DNA of 64,000 nt from Uranotaenia lowii (Eukaryota; Arthropoda; Insecta; Diptera; Culicidae): contig NC_073692.1 in NCBI RefSeq assembly GCF_029784155.1, positions 327,937,920 to 328,001,919 on the forward strand, written 5' to 3'. Below are positions 47,372 through 59,490 of the stretch, piece after piece. Positions within the stretch are counted from its first letter, which is position 1; each line of letters begins with the position of its first letter. A program made the translations under genes and the position numbers. Below the pieces are notes generated by a model that was given only the letters and a program-made list of their open reading frames with translations, did no database searches and was not told the origin of the DNA.

Positions 47372-48951
47372 ATTTTGCAGTTTCTTTTGAAAAAAAAAAG
47401 ATATTGCAGTTTCTCTAAAAATTGAAATCTATTTGCAATTGTTCTTTTAATAGATTCTGCTTAAGCCTTCGACAGAGTATCCCACAGGGAGCTTATTGAA
47501 AAATAGTTTATAAATTTTCATTTTCTGGGCTCGTAGCCAATATGATCAAGTCATACCTCCAAGGAGTCGTTAAGATACTACGAGGGCAGAAAAATGAGAT
47601 TTTTCACCCCCTCCTCCCTCTTTGTGGACAAGCGTGCACATTTGGCAAACTCTTACTCCTCTACCCGGATGTCTACGTGGACAGATTTCAAAGGTTCTTT
47701 AATCTAATTTGACAGTTAGAAAACAATACTTTTTGCCTTTTCGTTATTGAAATAGCTAATCTTGAAAAAAAAAAAAAAACCAATTCGCATTTCCTGATAT
47801 GAAATAATTATAAAAAATTAAAATTTCTAAATTAGCATATTTATCACTTGCTTTCAGGTGACTGCTAATTACTTAAAATTTAACTGGAAAGTTTTGCAAT
47901 TTAAAGATTTTGATTTAAACATCTTAATATAAATTCACCTTTAGAAAATATTTTGGAAGTAAGTATGTCCACGTGGACAAAACCACGTGGTATGTGAACG
48001 ATCCCCAAGGCCGTGTCCACAGTGTTTTCATTGATGGCTGCTCATCTGATATGTCGCCTCTTCAGTCAGGAATTCCAGGTTCCATTTTTTCCTTCTCATC
48101 AATGACCTTCTCCCAGTTTTCAAATTTTGCTATTTCCAGATGTTTGCCGATGATGTTCAAATTTATTATTTCTGTGACAAAACAATGATTCACAAAAAGT
48201 AAACGAATGGCCCAACTACGATCTTCTACCAATTAACTCTACGAAAACTAAAACTCTAAAATTAAATAAACAGCAAAGATCTTATAAATATCCTAGCCTT
48301 AAAAATTTAGCTAACTCTGGAATTGATTTCACTGATCATGCTGAAAACCTTGGCTTTGTCTTTGATCATTAACTGTCGTGAAAAACTCAAAAAAAATATT
48401 TCGTTGAAATTATTGTAATTAAAACAAACTTTTTTTTAAATATTAAATATCAACGTTAATCGATAGCAAAATATTTTTTATGGCATCTGAGCTTCTAGAT
48501 TGTCTTGAGTCTCAACTTAACTTGAAGGTTGAAGGAGCCATCTTTTAGAAAAAAAAAATAGAAGAAATTTTCAATGAAATACTACACAATACCCTTTAAA
48601 TAAAAAAACGCCCTTTTTTGAAGCAGTGGAGTATTTAAATACAGGCAAATTTGTACATAATCAAAAAATTAATTTAATATGTTCATTGACACGTGCGGCG
48701 AGATGAAACGCTAGGTAGAAGAATTTGTAAAGGCATGAAGAATAGGCGGATAGGCAAGCATCAGATGAGCTTCGTAGGATAAAGTTTGGATAGGTGTTGA
48801 AACTGTAAGTCTAGGGCATTTTTATTGGAAAGCATGAAAGTGTGGTGGTACGCCTTTGCCGTACAACAGACTACTCTGTATAGGAAGCGTGATCGACTTT
48901 TGATCAACACATTCCTAAACACAGCAGGCCAGTTGGACTGTGTACTGTCAA

Positions 48952-49612
48952 TACACAGTCAGGCCTGACTGTGTAAAGTATTAAAGAAACTTTTACCGGT
49001 ATTGAAAACGGCTACACACTAAATTTCAAATAGATCGGTTTTCCTGTTTCTGAAAAAAAAAAATAATAAAAAATTATTCGAATTATGTCAAATTTTTGTT
49101 AGTTTTGTATAGAGGCCCCCCTTTTCTGAATTTGGAAGGGTTTGAAAGTGTTATAGTAACTATTACCGGTCTTAAAAACGGCTACACACCTAATTAAAAC
49201 AGCCATTAATTTCACGTTGGTCGGTTTTGTAGTTTCTGAAAATTGTTCGAATTGTGTCAAAGTTTTGTTAATTTTGTAAGGGAGCTCCTCCTTTTTGGAT
49301 TCAGAGGAGTTGGAAAGTGTAATAGAAATCTTTTTCTGGTCTTGAAAACAGCTACACACCAAGCTTAGTGTTAAGCGGTTGAGTAGTTTCCGAAAATTGT
49401 TTGAATTGTGTAACGTTTTTATTAATTTTGTTTGGGAAACCCCCTCCCCCCCCCCTCCTTTAAGTCGGAGCAGTTTGAAAATATTTAAGGAACCATCTCC
49501 GACCCAAAAAACTCTAACAAACCAAATTTCTCACTGATCGGTTCAGCAGTTTTCGAGTCCATATGGAACAGACAGACAGACAGACAAACATTCATTTTTA
49601 TATATAGAATAT
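48952..49612 (-). mobile_element. Helentron-like fragment with 165-bp units
   Basis: About four units marked by ACCGGT(A/C)TT(A/G)AAAACGGC and CTACACACC, starting near 48980, 49147, 49318 and 49476, each with TTGGAAAGTGT and a C-rich block. Right edge CAGTTTTCGAGTCCATATGG, GACAGACAGACAGACA, TTTTTATATATAG as in the other minus-strand copies. The unit sequence differs from the arrays at 6.0 and 18.7 kb. A perfect 24-bp palindrome marks the left edge. Confidence 0.68.
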
Positions 49613-50045
49613 AGATGTAGCAAAATCTGAAAAAGCTTAACCTTACCACTAGACATCTCAATATCGAAACTAAACTTAAACTGTTCAAAAGCTACATTTA
49701 TCCATTGTTTATTTACGAAGATTTCGTTTATCCAAATTCCACAGTTTGTTCCTTAGACAGATTTTCAGTATCACTAAATGCATGTGTCCGCTATGTTTAT
49801 AGACACTCAAGATTTTCAAACGTTTCCCATCTTCAAACAAAACAGATTGGCTGCCTATTCAATAACTTTTATAAAAATAGACCATGCAACTTAGACCATC
49901 GAATAGCAGCTAGAAGAGGTCCAAATATTATAAAACAACTTAATATTCCTGTATAAAAAATACTAGATCTATTACCTTTGTTATTCCACCTCATAGTTAT
50001 GTCTATTATAATTATGCGTTTCTCATAAGAGGCCTGGAATAATCT

Positions 50046-50630
50046 TCGTACCTACATATAATTCATTATATCGAAATCGAAATTCAAGAAAGCTTCACTA
50101 TCAATATTTGCCTGCAAAAATTAATGATTTTATTTAGCTATGCATAGTTATGCATCAGAAACATTGAGTTTGAAATTATATAGCACCAACCCAACTGTAA
50201 CATCAAAAAGATTGTATCTCATGTTACAAGAATAAAAACGAATTATTCTTGTTGGTGGTTATTTTCATTTCCATTTAGAATAAAATAATACTTTTCAAGA
50301 CCCTATCAACCGATTGAAAAGCAGTTTTTAAAAAATAGAATGGATAGAAAAAAATCTGTTCATGCTTCGACGGGTGGTGTGAATATTTGAAAAACATAAA
50401 AATTATATTAACATCACACAAAACATTAAAATGATGATTTTTGCGCAGAGGAAGGTAACAGTTAAAACACTTTATCTTGTGGTTTTGGTGGCTTAATGTT
50501 TATTTGAATAAATATTTTCATTATTGGTTAAAAACTTTGTTCATAGAATGTTTTTGGAAATTTACTAAGCCCACTGTTCTGCTGTGTTTTGTTTTTCAAA
50601 CATCAACAAACACAAACAACATTATAAATG
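50046..50630. other. AT-rich sequence, nothing recognised
   Basis: No feature seen. Confidence 0.35.
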
Positions 50631-52210
50631 ATCCACTTTAGCGAGTCGATGAGCGCGAGTTTAAATGCACCAATTTTTTGTTCCAATCGAGACCGAACTG
50701 CCATCAGTGGCATTGAGAAATGGCGAACATATTCTCGTTCAACTATCTACTTAGATCTGGTACCGAAAATGCTACCCGATTCACGATTTGACAAATAACC
50801 TATCCGGTCCGATGACAGCTTCTGGATCGCTGCTGCCAGTAGTGCCAGTGCATTGCTGTACTAACTAAGAACTTGGCAGCCAGAAATTACCCGCTGTCTG
50901 GTGCCTGTCATCACGGGTCTCTTCGTCATATGCCAAAATGTCATCCGCCAAAATTTAGTCCAGTATGGTTTCGGTTGGTTCGAATGGCGAGGAAATGCAT
51001 TTGGGTGAAGCATTTGCGAGGTTGGCGGTGGCCATTTGACGATGGCTAATTTGGCTAAGATTCCATGAAATCGGTTTCGTTTCTAGCTAACGAACAGCAG
51101 CAATTTAATCGGTTTTATCGGTAGATTTAAATTTTAATAAAGAGTCAATAACGAAAGATATCCTACTTGAAAAGTTTGGTTTTATGAAACATAACTATCT
51201 CATCGTTTTTAATTTTATGCGAGTTCTTTAGTTGATCATCAGAAACTTTGTAAAAATATTCCAACTACTTTAAAATTCTAGCTTTTCCGACTAAGAGCTT
51301 TATCAAATTATTCTCAATTACGCCCACCTTCAGAACTTTGACTTGACCGCAACCAACCATCGACAGACGCTTCCTCGAGGGTTCAATCAACTTTCCCCCG
51401 AAAGGTCGAGTTTGCCAAGTAAGTTTAGTTTGCGTTGCATATGTATTCTGGTGTAAAACGTGCTGTAAGAGATTACAACAAGCCAACAAACCAGCCAACC
51501 AACAACCATCGAGCAGTAATTATTAATTCACGCATTGATATCAATTATTCAGCCCGGCAGCATTCCCATACATCCCATATCTGCACTCTCTCAACGACGG
51601 ACGCCCCACCAAAACAGGAAGATGACTGCTTGCTAAACCATAAGAGGGAGTTTCTGATTGCCGTCTTGATTCGAATCGTAAGGCAAAACCATCATCAAGT
51701 TCTAGTTGTGGAAGTTGCCTGCCAGTAGTTGTAGAAACGGTCTAAGACGGTCCGATGTTGAACAAGCATCAACGCCTTTTCCTCCACACCGTCTCTGAAA
51801 ATAGCCCGGCAACTCACCCACCAAGACCATTCGAACAAACAAATGAAATTGCTAGAAAATACAAACTCCAATTAATAATTCATGGTGTAATGTCTTAGTT
51901 ATGAATAATTGATGTAGATTTGTTTTCCATACTGGCTCCTCCTCGATCCCACACCCACTCGTTCATTCGAATGCTGCCAATGATGTGGGCCATAGTCAAT
52001 CTGCGGCCGGCGGCAGTTGTACGAGAAATCATTTGGAATTCGCATCAGCGATCCGGGGCGAAGGAAAACGCCATCAACACCGAAACCGAAAGATGATGAT
52101 GAAGATGAGTAAACTCATACATTTCAACAACTTCATCAATCCAGCTGAAAGAAGAACACGAATGCTTTGTGCCGTAGCCTATGTCTGGTGGATCGTGTCA
52201 ATTTGAATGA
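50631..52210. other. GC-richer unique-looking block
   Basis: No transposon end found in about 1.6 kb of more balanced composition. Frames of 97 (+, 51435-51728) and 73 codons (+, 51985-52206) have no recognised motif. Candidate for conserved non-coding sequence or untranslated exon of a flanking gene; unproven. Confidence 0.3.
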
Positions 52211-52555
52211 TTCCTCTGTACTCTTCAAGTTTTTTTTTTGCTAGCAAATTTTATTATTTCGTGGGAGTGTTGGTTCAGTAAAAAAAATCTCTAACAGTCA
52301 ACAGGGATGAAAAATATAGAACTTTTGATATTGATGCTCTGATTGGAATATGTTCATTTTTTTACAAAAAAGCGAGCCATGTTTTGAAAATCTGCAAAAC
52401 TCTGTTATTTTAATTATTTTGAACACAAATATTTGTGAAAGCCATACTTTTCATTGACAGCTAGAAGTTATTGATATACATGCATATATGATTTCTTCGA
52501 ATTTTCCAGAAAACTAAGAAGGTAAAAACTAAATGTTCTAAACAGTTTTTAAAAG
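52211..52555. other. AT-rich sequence
   Basis: Nothing recognised. Confidence 0.35.
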
Positions 52556-52642
52556 GAAATGGTCTGTTCGCGAACTGCAACGCTGATATAAAGTCGCGAA
52601 TGCGATAAAAATTGTAAAACGACTTAAATCGAAGCAGTGAAA
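52556..52642 (+). mobile_element. SINE body, 5' truncated copy
   Basis: GCGAACTGCAACGCTGATAT, AAAGTCGCGAATGCGATA and GTAAAACGACTTAAATCGAA match the body of the SINE at 5511-5682; the tRNA-like head is missing. Confidence 0.68.
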
Positions 52643-52980
52643 TGTATGCTAGCCGTTTCAAATACATTTTTTACTAAACGCAAATAACATTTGTGAAAAT
52701 TTGGAAATAATATCTTACACTTTGCACTGTAAAATCCCTGAAAAAGGCTTTTTTATGTTTTAAATATGGGTGCTTGGAAGCAATGCCTTAAAACGGAGAA
52801 ACCACACGCAGAGAAAACTTGTACCATGGAAACAAAAAAAAAACACTACTCCTTTGAAACAAGTTTCTAGAGATCTTTGAATATAAATTTTATTTAATAG
52901 ATTTTAAAACTTTTTTGATCGGAAGAAAAGAAATTTACCATACGTCACTTTTTAAACAAATCGAATTAATTAATGTATGG

Positions 52981-53911
52981 TACCGTAAACTGGGGGAACA
53001 TTGATCACCGGGGTAACTTTGATCAACATGAAATTTTCGCAGATAATCAGCATCAACTCAATCGGCAGTTAAAATATCTGAAAACTGTTTTATACGTTTG
53101 AAAGCCTATAAATTGAGTTTCAAATAGGCTCAATTTGGTTTGTAGTTGGAGATTTTCTTACATTACTTAAAATGTAATTTCAAAGTTATAAATTATCAGT
53201 TTTTTAAAGTTTCACAAACAATCACCTCTCCTGATAAAATGATAGCATCAAGAAATAAATGGGTTAATTTAAATGAAAGTTTTATTTTTTCCCTTTTTTA
53301 GCTATAGTTTTATAGTTATTATTTGAAAACTTTTGGATATTTGAAAAAAAAAACATACAATTTCTATGAGAAAATCTGTAAAGATCAAATGGCTAAAAGC
53401 CCTATCAAATGGTGAAGTTTCTATAAAAAAAAGACGAAGTAACAGTGGGAGAACCTAGGGAATTGCCTGATAGTTAAATTTAACATGTTATTGAGGCCAA
53501 AAAATATCGAGAAATGCATAAAATTTTTGCCCCTAAATGTATGCAGCATCATTGTCCATGTTTTGAGAATTTTGGTTTTTGAATGAAAATGTTAGAAAAT
53601 TCAATTGAGTTCAAACAAAAAATTACTGTCATTGATGTTTTAGGTCTTCTGTGCTAATTGGCATCAAAACAATAATTTTGAAGATGTTGATATACGTAAA
53701 ATCCTTAGCCAACAAACAAGAAATCTGGTTTTGTAAAAAACATTTAATTATAGCCACTCATATCGTTTGAATATTCTGCAATCAATGATCATGCTGAATA
53801 CTCCTTACCTCAGTCAGTATTTTTTATTTTTTAGTGTTACAATTAGCAACCCCTTCCACAAGATTAGAAAATGAATAAAAAAAGTGATCTATGTTCCCCC
53901 AGTTTACGGTA
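52981..53911. mobile_element. TA-flanked MITE, CCGTAAACTGGGGG family, copy 2
   Basis: Element 52983-53909 with ends CCGTAAACTGGGGGAACATT and (reverse complement) CCGTAAACTGGGGGAACATA, TA flanks. It is the inverse orientation of copy 1 at 20470: its right half (GCAACCCCTTCC; GATCATGCTGAATACTCC) matches copy 1's left half, and GCCCCTAAATGTATGCAGC (about 53530) is the complement of copy 1's internal block. Confidence 0.88.
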
Positions 53912-54300
53912 CTTCAAATCAAAAGAAAATTACTCATGCCATGAATCAATTATTACGTTCTTTGATTTTGATGACATTTGCTTTAAAAATGAAGGCCTAG
54001 AAGTAGAATTGAAGTTGAAAATTATTAGTATTTGAGACAGCCTTCGTGACCGGTCAGTCTCCAGGGAATAGCAGGAAGACAAAGCAAATGATTCAGGGTC
54101 CTACAAGATACCTATGAGGTGCATCTTTACCGGGATTCTGATCTGGGCCGTGAGTGAAACTACGAGAAAAAATAGTAAGTTTCAGTACAATATGATTATT
54201 AAATTTGAGGCTGTAATTGATCTATTTTTTCAAATTCAGGTCCACATATAAGAACCGCGAATAAGGAAGAAGGAGCGGGGCCAAGAACAGCGGCATGCAA
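53912..54300. other. Unassigned sequence
   Basis: No feature seen. Confidence 0.35.
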
Positions 54301-55477
54301 GTGATAGCCAGTGTTCGGCATCGCTAACTGAAAAATTAGCACCGCTAATTAAATCGCAAACTCATACAAAGTTAGCGATCGCTAATTAAATACGCTAAAT
54401 GTGCCAAAAAAGTTATCGCTTTAAGTTTAAAGCGCTAATCACTAATCGCTAACTGTTTACCAATATTAAGGCCTGAACAAATATTAAATTTTTCTTTAGT
54501 CATTTCCCCCTTTTGATTTTTCAAACTCCCCAAGGAGGAATTAATGAAGTTTCAAGTTTTTATTTAAAAAGTAGATAAATTGATCTTATTTTCATAAAAT
54601 TATATGAGCAAAACCAAAACTGCCAAAGATAGGAGTTTTAACGAGTCTCTGTGTTCTATAAATTAAAACAAACGGTTTTCGAACAATTAAAGAAAGAGCA
54701 AAAGAACAGAATGTGGAAAATGGGAGCTATAACTCTTTTTTTTATTAAAATTTTGGTTAAAAATTTACTCGATTTATTGGTTTTGTGCAAAGTAGATAGT
54801 ATGCAATTTTGTTGCAAATAATCTTATGTGCAATTATTTTTTTTTGTTTTGGCATTGTTTTAAATAAATACCCTTATTTAAAATCTCTAACCTGTTTTGC
54901 CCTTTTTCAAATTTTCCGGAGCAATGTCAAACGTTTATAAAATTTCTAATTGAACTTAAAACGAAGACTACAATAGTGATTTTATTTTATTTTCATATGA
55001 ACAAATCTGTAAAATCTCTAGAAAACTGTATTGTGAAAAGTAAATAGCTCAACCACTTGGAAACAAATGCTGATGAAAAGATGTTGAAAATAGTTTTGTT
55101 AACACCTTTTATCATTATCTTCTTCTGAAAAAGTTGCTAAAAAGTGCTTAAAGAGAGAAAAATGACACTTAATACATCTTTTCTCTAATTCTAGTACGCA
55201 TTCCTCCAATGAATCCAATTAAGCAATCAGAATGATGCACAATGTCACTTTGACTTGATTAATGAAAAAAAGTTTATTATATCACTAAGAAATCGAGAGA
55301 TTGATACAAATGTATGGAAGTTAGCGATCTTCAATTAGCGGAACCAAAAAATAGCGGTACTTTTTAATTCGCTTAATCAATCCGAAATTAGTGGCAAAAT
55401 TGAACCGCTAACAAAAAGTTAGCGGACTAACTAGCGAATAGTGGATTAGCGCTTTTGTGCCGGACACTGGTGATAGC
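54301..55477. mobile_element. hAT-type MITE, CAGTGTTCGGCA ends, perfect 8-bp TSD
   Basis: Element 54309-55469; left CAGTGTTCGGCATCGCTAA, reverse-complemented right CAGTGTCCGGCACAAAAGC. Target duplication GTGATAGC at 54301-54308 and 55470-55477 is perfect. Both ends are filled with CGCTAA/TTAGCG words (GCTAATTAAATCGC, AGTTAGCGGACTAACTAGCG). No transposase. Confidence 0.88.
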
Positions 55478-57352
55478 AATGCCAGAAATGTTGACTGGAA
55501 CCGGAACCGATGCGCACTGGAGTATTTCACCCGAAAACCTGACCAAAACTCAAAGTTTAAATTTCATTACTTTTATATAATTTCAAATCAAATCATTTGA
55601 TTTTTGAATGAATTGAGAACCATGACCTGATTTTTGTATAAGCTGTAGCAGCTGTCTAAACATAGTTTTTTGTGAGATAGAATTTTTCCACAAATGGTCA
55701 ACGACTAAGTCAAATTTATGAACAAAACTTTCTTAAGTGACTAAAAGTAAAAGTTTGAAATGGACAATTGGATGGATGTTAAATAAATTTATAAAAAAGG
55801 GATAAAAATGTATGATTGAAGATACACTTTACAGTGCTTTGAAAATTATTTTATTTATTTTTCGTTTTAAACGTTGGTTATTTACAAATAAGTGTTTTTG
55901 TTTATGTTCCCAGCAATGTCCCGGCAAAATGTTTGATATTATTCAAAAATTGAAAACTTCAAAATCATGTACAACAGAAAAAAATCGTGCAAACTCACAC
56001 AATTTTGATATTTTTTAGTTTAAAGTTTAAAAATATATAAAGTTTTTTTTTCTCAAAAAGTCATAAAGGGCTTCGTTTATTTAAATTTAAAGCTTAGTGA
56101 AATTCGTATTCTTTTATGAACATTTTCAATTATTACTTCAATTCAAAAATCAAATAAAAACAAACTAGTTTTGTTTTTTACTTTCGTAATTTCTTTAATC
56201 TGTTAGTAAATATCTAAAAGAAAATTAAGAAAAAATACGAAATCGTTAAAAAATATATAAGATAATCTGAGTCAAAATGAAAGCTTTAATCGACTTCAAA
56301 CTTTTAAAAAAATATTTTTGGCCAACTTTTTCTTCTACGTACTTCTGTGTGCGATGGCTGCAGCTTCACAACACGAGAAGCATTCTCGTCTTAAAGAATC
56401 GTATTACATGTATGCTATTTAAATATTATTCATGTATAAATTTTGTTTTTCTTCATATTTATAAAATACCGGTCCAAAAATTCGAATCTTTGGGAAAATT
56501 AACGATGAGGAAGACAGATAAACAAACAGAGAAATAAAATGTTTAAAAAAATCGATTAATTTTTGGTTCCAGTAGGATGAAAATTTATTTGTGCTACTCA
56601 AGATTGAAAAATCTGATGAAATTGAGATTTTTATGAATAAGATGTTCTCTCTTTGATTTTCACTGTGATGTTAATAAATCTCATCGTAAGCATCACAAGC
56701 AATAACTGCCTTGAATGTTGACATTTTCTCATCTTGAGAGTCACAATCAGAAAAACTTCTTTCACGAGAAAAAGATGCTAGAACAAAGGCATCGAAGGAT
56801 TAAAAAATATTATTTCGAAATTTCTTAAAAAATAACAGTTAGATCGAAAACAAATGTTTCATTTCAGAAGCAACTGAATTTATCACAACACAACTATTTA
56901 AAACACTGCCAGTTTATACATGTCAATTGATAAATATCAGTTTAATCATTCGAAAACATCCAAAGAACATATTTATATTTACAACTTGAGCTTTATCAGG
57001 ATTTGTTGGAATTCATTTATCATATTTCTGTATCAAGTGAATAAGTTTTTTTCTTGACTATTTTCTTGTCGTAGTTTGCAAACTAATGTTTCGTTTATGT
57101 TACTGGATAAACAACAAAAATTCTGTTTGGTTCATATTTAACACACTTGGGGTAAGAAAGCTTTTCTGATGTTATAAGTCTCACATTGTTTTCGGGAGAT
57201 TGAAGATATGCAGTTTAAAAAATTGTATTAACACAGTTATGAATTTTTAAGCTGTTCAAAACTTGGATGCAAAATGTTTAGATTTCCATCATTGACATAG
57301 AATTGTGAGTATCGAAATTTCAAATCTAAAAAATCTTTAAAGAAACACAATG
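55478..57352. other. AT-rich sequence, nothing recognised
   Basis: About 1.9 kb without TIR, SINE or coding signal. Confidence 0.4.
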
Positions 57353-57357
57353 ACTCC

Positions 57358-57886
57358 TGATCGGTACTGCACCGGTCATGAATAATGTTCTTGTTTTTTA
57401 ATATGTGTCTTAATCTATGTTCACTTAACACTTTAATCCATTTGCTCGTAAACACCATTATTTGTGATCGTACCTTAGCATAAGATCAACTCTCTCTCGC
57501 AACATAGCGAACATCGCGGAGAGAGTTCGCACAATAGTTTGTAAGCCATTTTAGAAAGTAGAATAGAAAGTAACGTAAAACGAATCGCACGGATTTTCAC
57601 TTCGTTCCTAATAAACTAGTTAAGTCCAATAAAGCGACTTTCATAATCTGAATCCGAAATCGAGTTAAATTTGGTGGCAACAACTATCGTGTGCATAGTG
57701 TGTGGTGCTATTTCGCAAAAAGAACCCGCGAAGTGCAAACTAAATTCCCCCCCGAGCGGGTGATCAGCTGTTGTGTGAAAGAATAGGCGACTCACCGTAC
57801 CTTCCTGCTGCTGGTGGATGCCGTCTCCTTAGAGACGGGAAGAAAACCCTCGAATTCCGAACCCCCCCATCGGCCGAGCCCGAACA
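57358..57886 (+). repeat. 5' LTR of the BEL/Pao element
   Basis: Starts TGATCGGTACTGCACC and ends GAGCCCGAACA, so TG...CA. Holds AATAAA signals near 57610 and 57630 and a palindromic-looking CTCTCTC...GAGAGAG pair (about 57490-57527) that could fold in the transcript. Length equals the 3' copy. Confidence 0.92.
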
Positions 57887-57888
57887 TT

Positions 57889-57907
57889 TGGTCCTTCGAG
57901 CCGGATT
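57889..57907 (+). other. Primer binding site, tRNA-Tyr type
   Basis: TGGTCCTTCGAGCCGGATT begins two bases after the 5' LTR. Its reverse complement ends TCGAAGGACCA, the 3' end of insect tRNA-Tyr including CCA (family knowledge). It primes minus-strand DNA synthesis. Confidence 0.75.
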
Positions 57908-58170
57908 CGAGGACATCATCTCATCAGGAACCAGCAGAGGAATCAGCATTCGCCATCTTCCGAGCGCAGTAGCAGCTGTGGTTTGTAGTCAATCCACGAT
58001 AAGGTAGGCCATTTTGTGATACAATTCACTTTGGATATCGAATTCTGGCCAATTAATCACTGCGCCAATGAATAATTGCACTACTTTTGCAATTGAAATA
58101 CAAGCAATTAAAAATAACTTTGGTGTAAATAGTTCACATTGGAGTCAAAACAAACGACAAGTTACACCGT

Positions 58171-58595
58171 AGTACAAACATTTTGCAACACAGTACAGCG
58201 CAAAAGTTTTGCAACAAGTAAAAATTAAATAACTTTTTTTACGAAATTGCATTTTGTGACTAAAAGTCAGTTCTACGGCGCATTGCAAGTGCATCAAGGG
58301 TGGTGCATTCTACAGTGTCGTTCAAAAACACATCGACACTTACAAATTTGAAAGTTTTTTGGAAAAATTGGAATTCTTTTCCAGTGGTCACTGAGACACT
58401 GAAACATTGCTGAGACGCGTTGGGGAAAGTTGCTAGACTACAGTATCGTGCAAAAATATAGCAACACTTCCAAAATTGGATTTTTGGAAAAATTCAAAAT
58501 CGCGTAAGCTGTTAGTTTTGTGGCAATTGTAACATTACTGGGTGGCATTAATACAAGTTGCTGACAACAGTACCGGTCAAACCAATAGCAACTCA
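58171..58595 (+). repeat. Tandem motif in the BEL/Pao leader
   Basis: A motif of the form CAGTA(T/C)CG(T/G)(G/T)CAAAAA...AGCAACAC recurs at about 58192, 58314, 58442 and 58569, spacing 122-128 bp, with an extra partial copy at 58171. Each is followed by a T/A-rich stretch. The region is untranslated (between primer site and gag). Confidence 0.7.
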
Positions 58596-58713
58596 TACGA
58601 AATAAAAATAAATTGAAAGTATTTATTTATAAAAAATCAACCGAAAGTTAATAGTTGGTGGTGTTTCCGATCGTTTTTGGTGTCAACAAGTGTGATTTGA
58701 GTGGTGTTGAGTG

Positions 58714-59490
58714 ATGACTAGCAAGGCGGAGAAAAAACTTACAGCGGACCTTCTGACGAGACGACGAGCGTGTGCTGAGCGAGATGTGGTGGAGAAGTTC
58801 ATCGCGGACTACACCTATGAACGGGATTGTTGCCAGGTTTCGGTACGTTTGGAGGCTCTAAACAAATGTAACGAGTTGTTCTTGAACGTGCAGAACGACA
58901 TCGAGCTGGGTGATCACGAGGATAAGTTTGAAGGTCATCTTGAGTTCCGGGCTGATTTTGAGGATCGATTTTGCAGAGCGAAAGGTTTTTTGCTGTCTAA
59001 ACTGGAAAGCAGGGAGCATCTTCTGAGTTCGACGATCATGCACACATCGACTTCTCATAGCATGTCTTCCAGTTTCCATCATCGGTTGCCGAAAATCGAT
59101 CTACCGAAGTTTAGCGGGGATGAATCGCGATGGATATCATTTCGCGACAATTTCATTTCGATGATCCACTGCAACGAAGACATACCAATCGTCAACAAGC
59201 TGCAGTATCTGTTGCAGTCACTGGAAGGAGAGGCCAGAAAACCGTTCGAGTCTGTGGATATCCAAGCCGATAACTATGCGTCGACGTGGGACGCATTGAA
59301 AAAGCGCTACGACAACAAGCGATTCCTCAGAAAGGTACCTGTACAACCTTCCACCGATACAGCATGAGTCCGCACAAGACCTCAACACACTGGTTGATGA
59401 TTTCCAGCGACACGTCAAGGCACTGGGGAAGTTAGGTGAACCGATAGATCATTGGGACACTCCGCTCATCTTCATCCTGACGAATAAGTT
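58714..59490 (+). pseudogene. BEL/Pao gag, N-terminal part with frameshift
   Basis: Retroelement capsid-type protein (DUF1759 family). ATG at 58714 opens 217 codons (MTSKAEKKLTADLLTRRRAC). The core motif LPKIDLPKFSGDESRWISFR lies at roughly residues 125-145, followed by NKLQYLLQSLEGEAR, typical of this family. The frame ends at 59367, but family-like sequence (HESAQDLNTLVDDFQRHVK, LGEPIDHWDTPLIFILTNKL) continues at once in the +1 frame from about 59335, so a single-base indel near 59330 splits gag. The upstream in-frame GTG at 58711 is a less likely start than the ATG. Confidence 0.87.

Larger units (their letters stand above)
45890..50030 (+). pseudogene. LINE reverse transcriptase, fragmented
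   Basis: Remnant of a non-LTR polymerase. In order: a pre-RT segment (ASEVNDYF; ESNA | AIGFDNNPIKFVKITLRK, split by a short repeat), KVIPIPK, SSIPKIFEKLIKQ and NLLSNSHSASRANN-like (46300-46500). After the TIR element come a palm start DSA-stop-AFDRVSHRELIEK (about 47455-47510) and MIKSYLQGVVK (about 47540). DGCSSDMSPLQSGIP and MFADDVQIYYF with the catalytic FADD lie at 48030-48175, then NLGFVFDH (about 48345). After the Helentron fragment, the C-terminal NACVRYVYRHSRFSNVSHLQ lies at 49770-49850 and PPHSYVYYNYAFLIRGLE at about 49985-50040. Many stops and frame changes; not functional. Confidence 0.8.
45850..50045 (+). mobile_element. Old jockey/CR1-like LINE split by three insertions
   Basis: Discontinuous reverse-transcriptase remnants in one orientation: 45890-46045, 46175-46500, 47440-48370 and 49630-50045. 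Between them lie a short repeat (about 46050-46170), a TIR element (46506-47369) and a Helentron-like array (about 48952-49612). The right edge is near the end of the polymerase C-terminus; no tail is visible. Confidence 0.75.

Noticed and set aside
57237..57458. Repeated 73-codon minus frame, also at 62110-62367
   Set aside because: Both frames start inside the two LTRs and share sequence only because the LTRs are copies.
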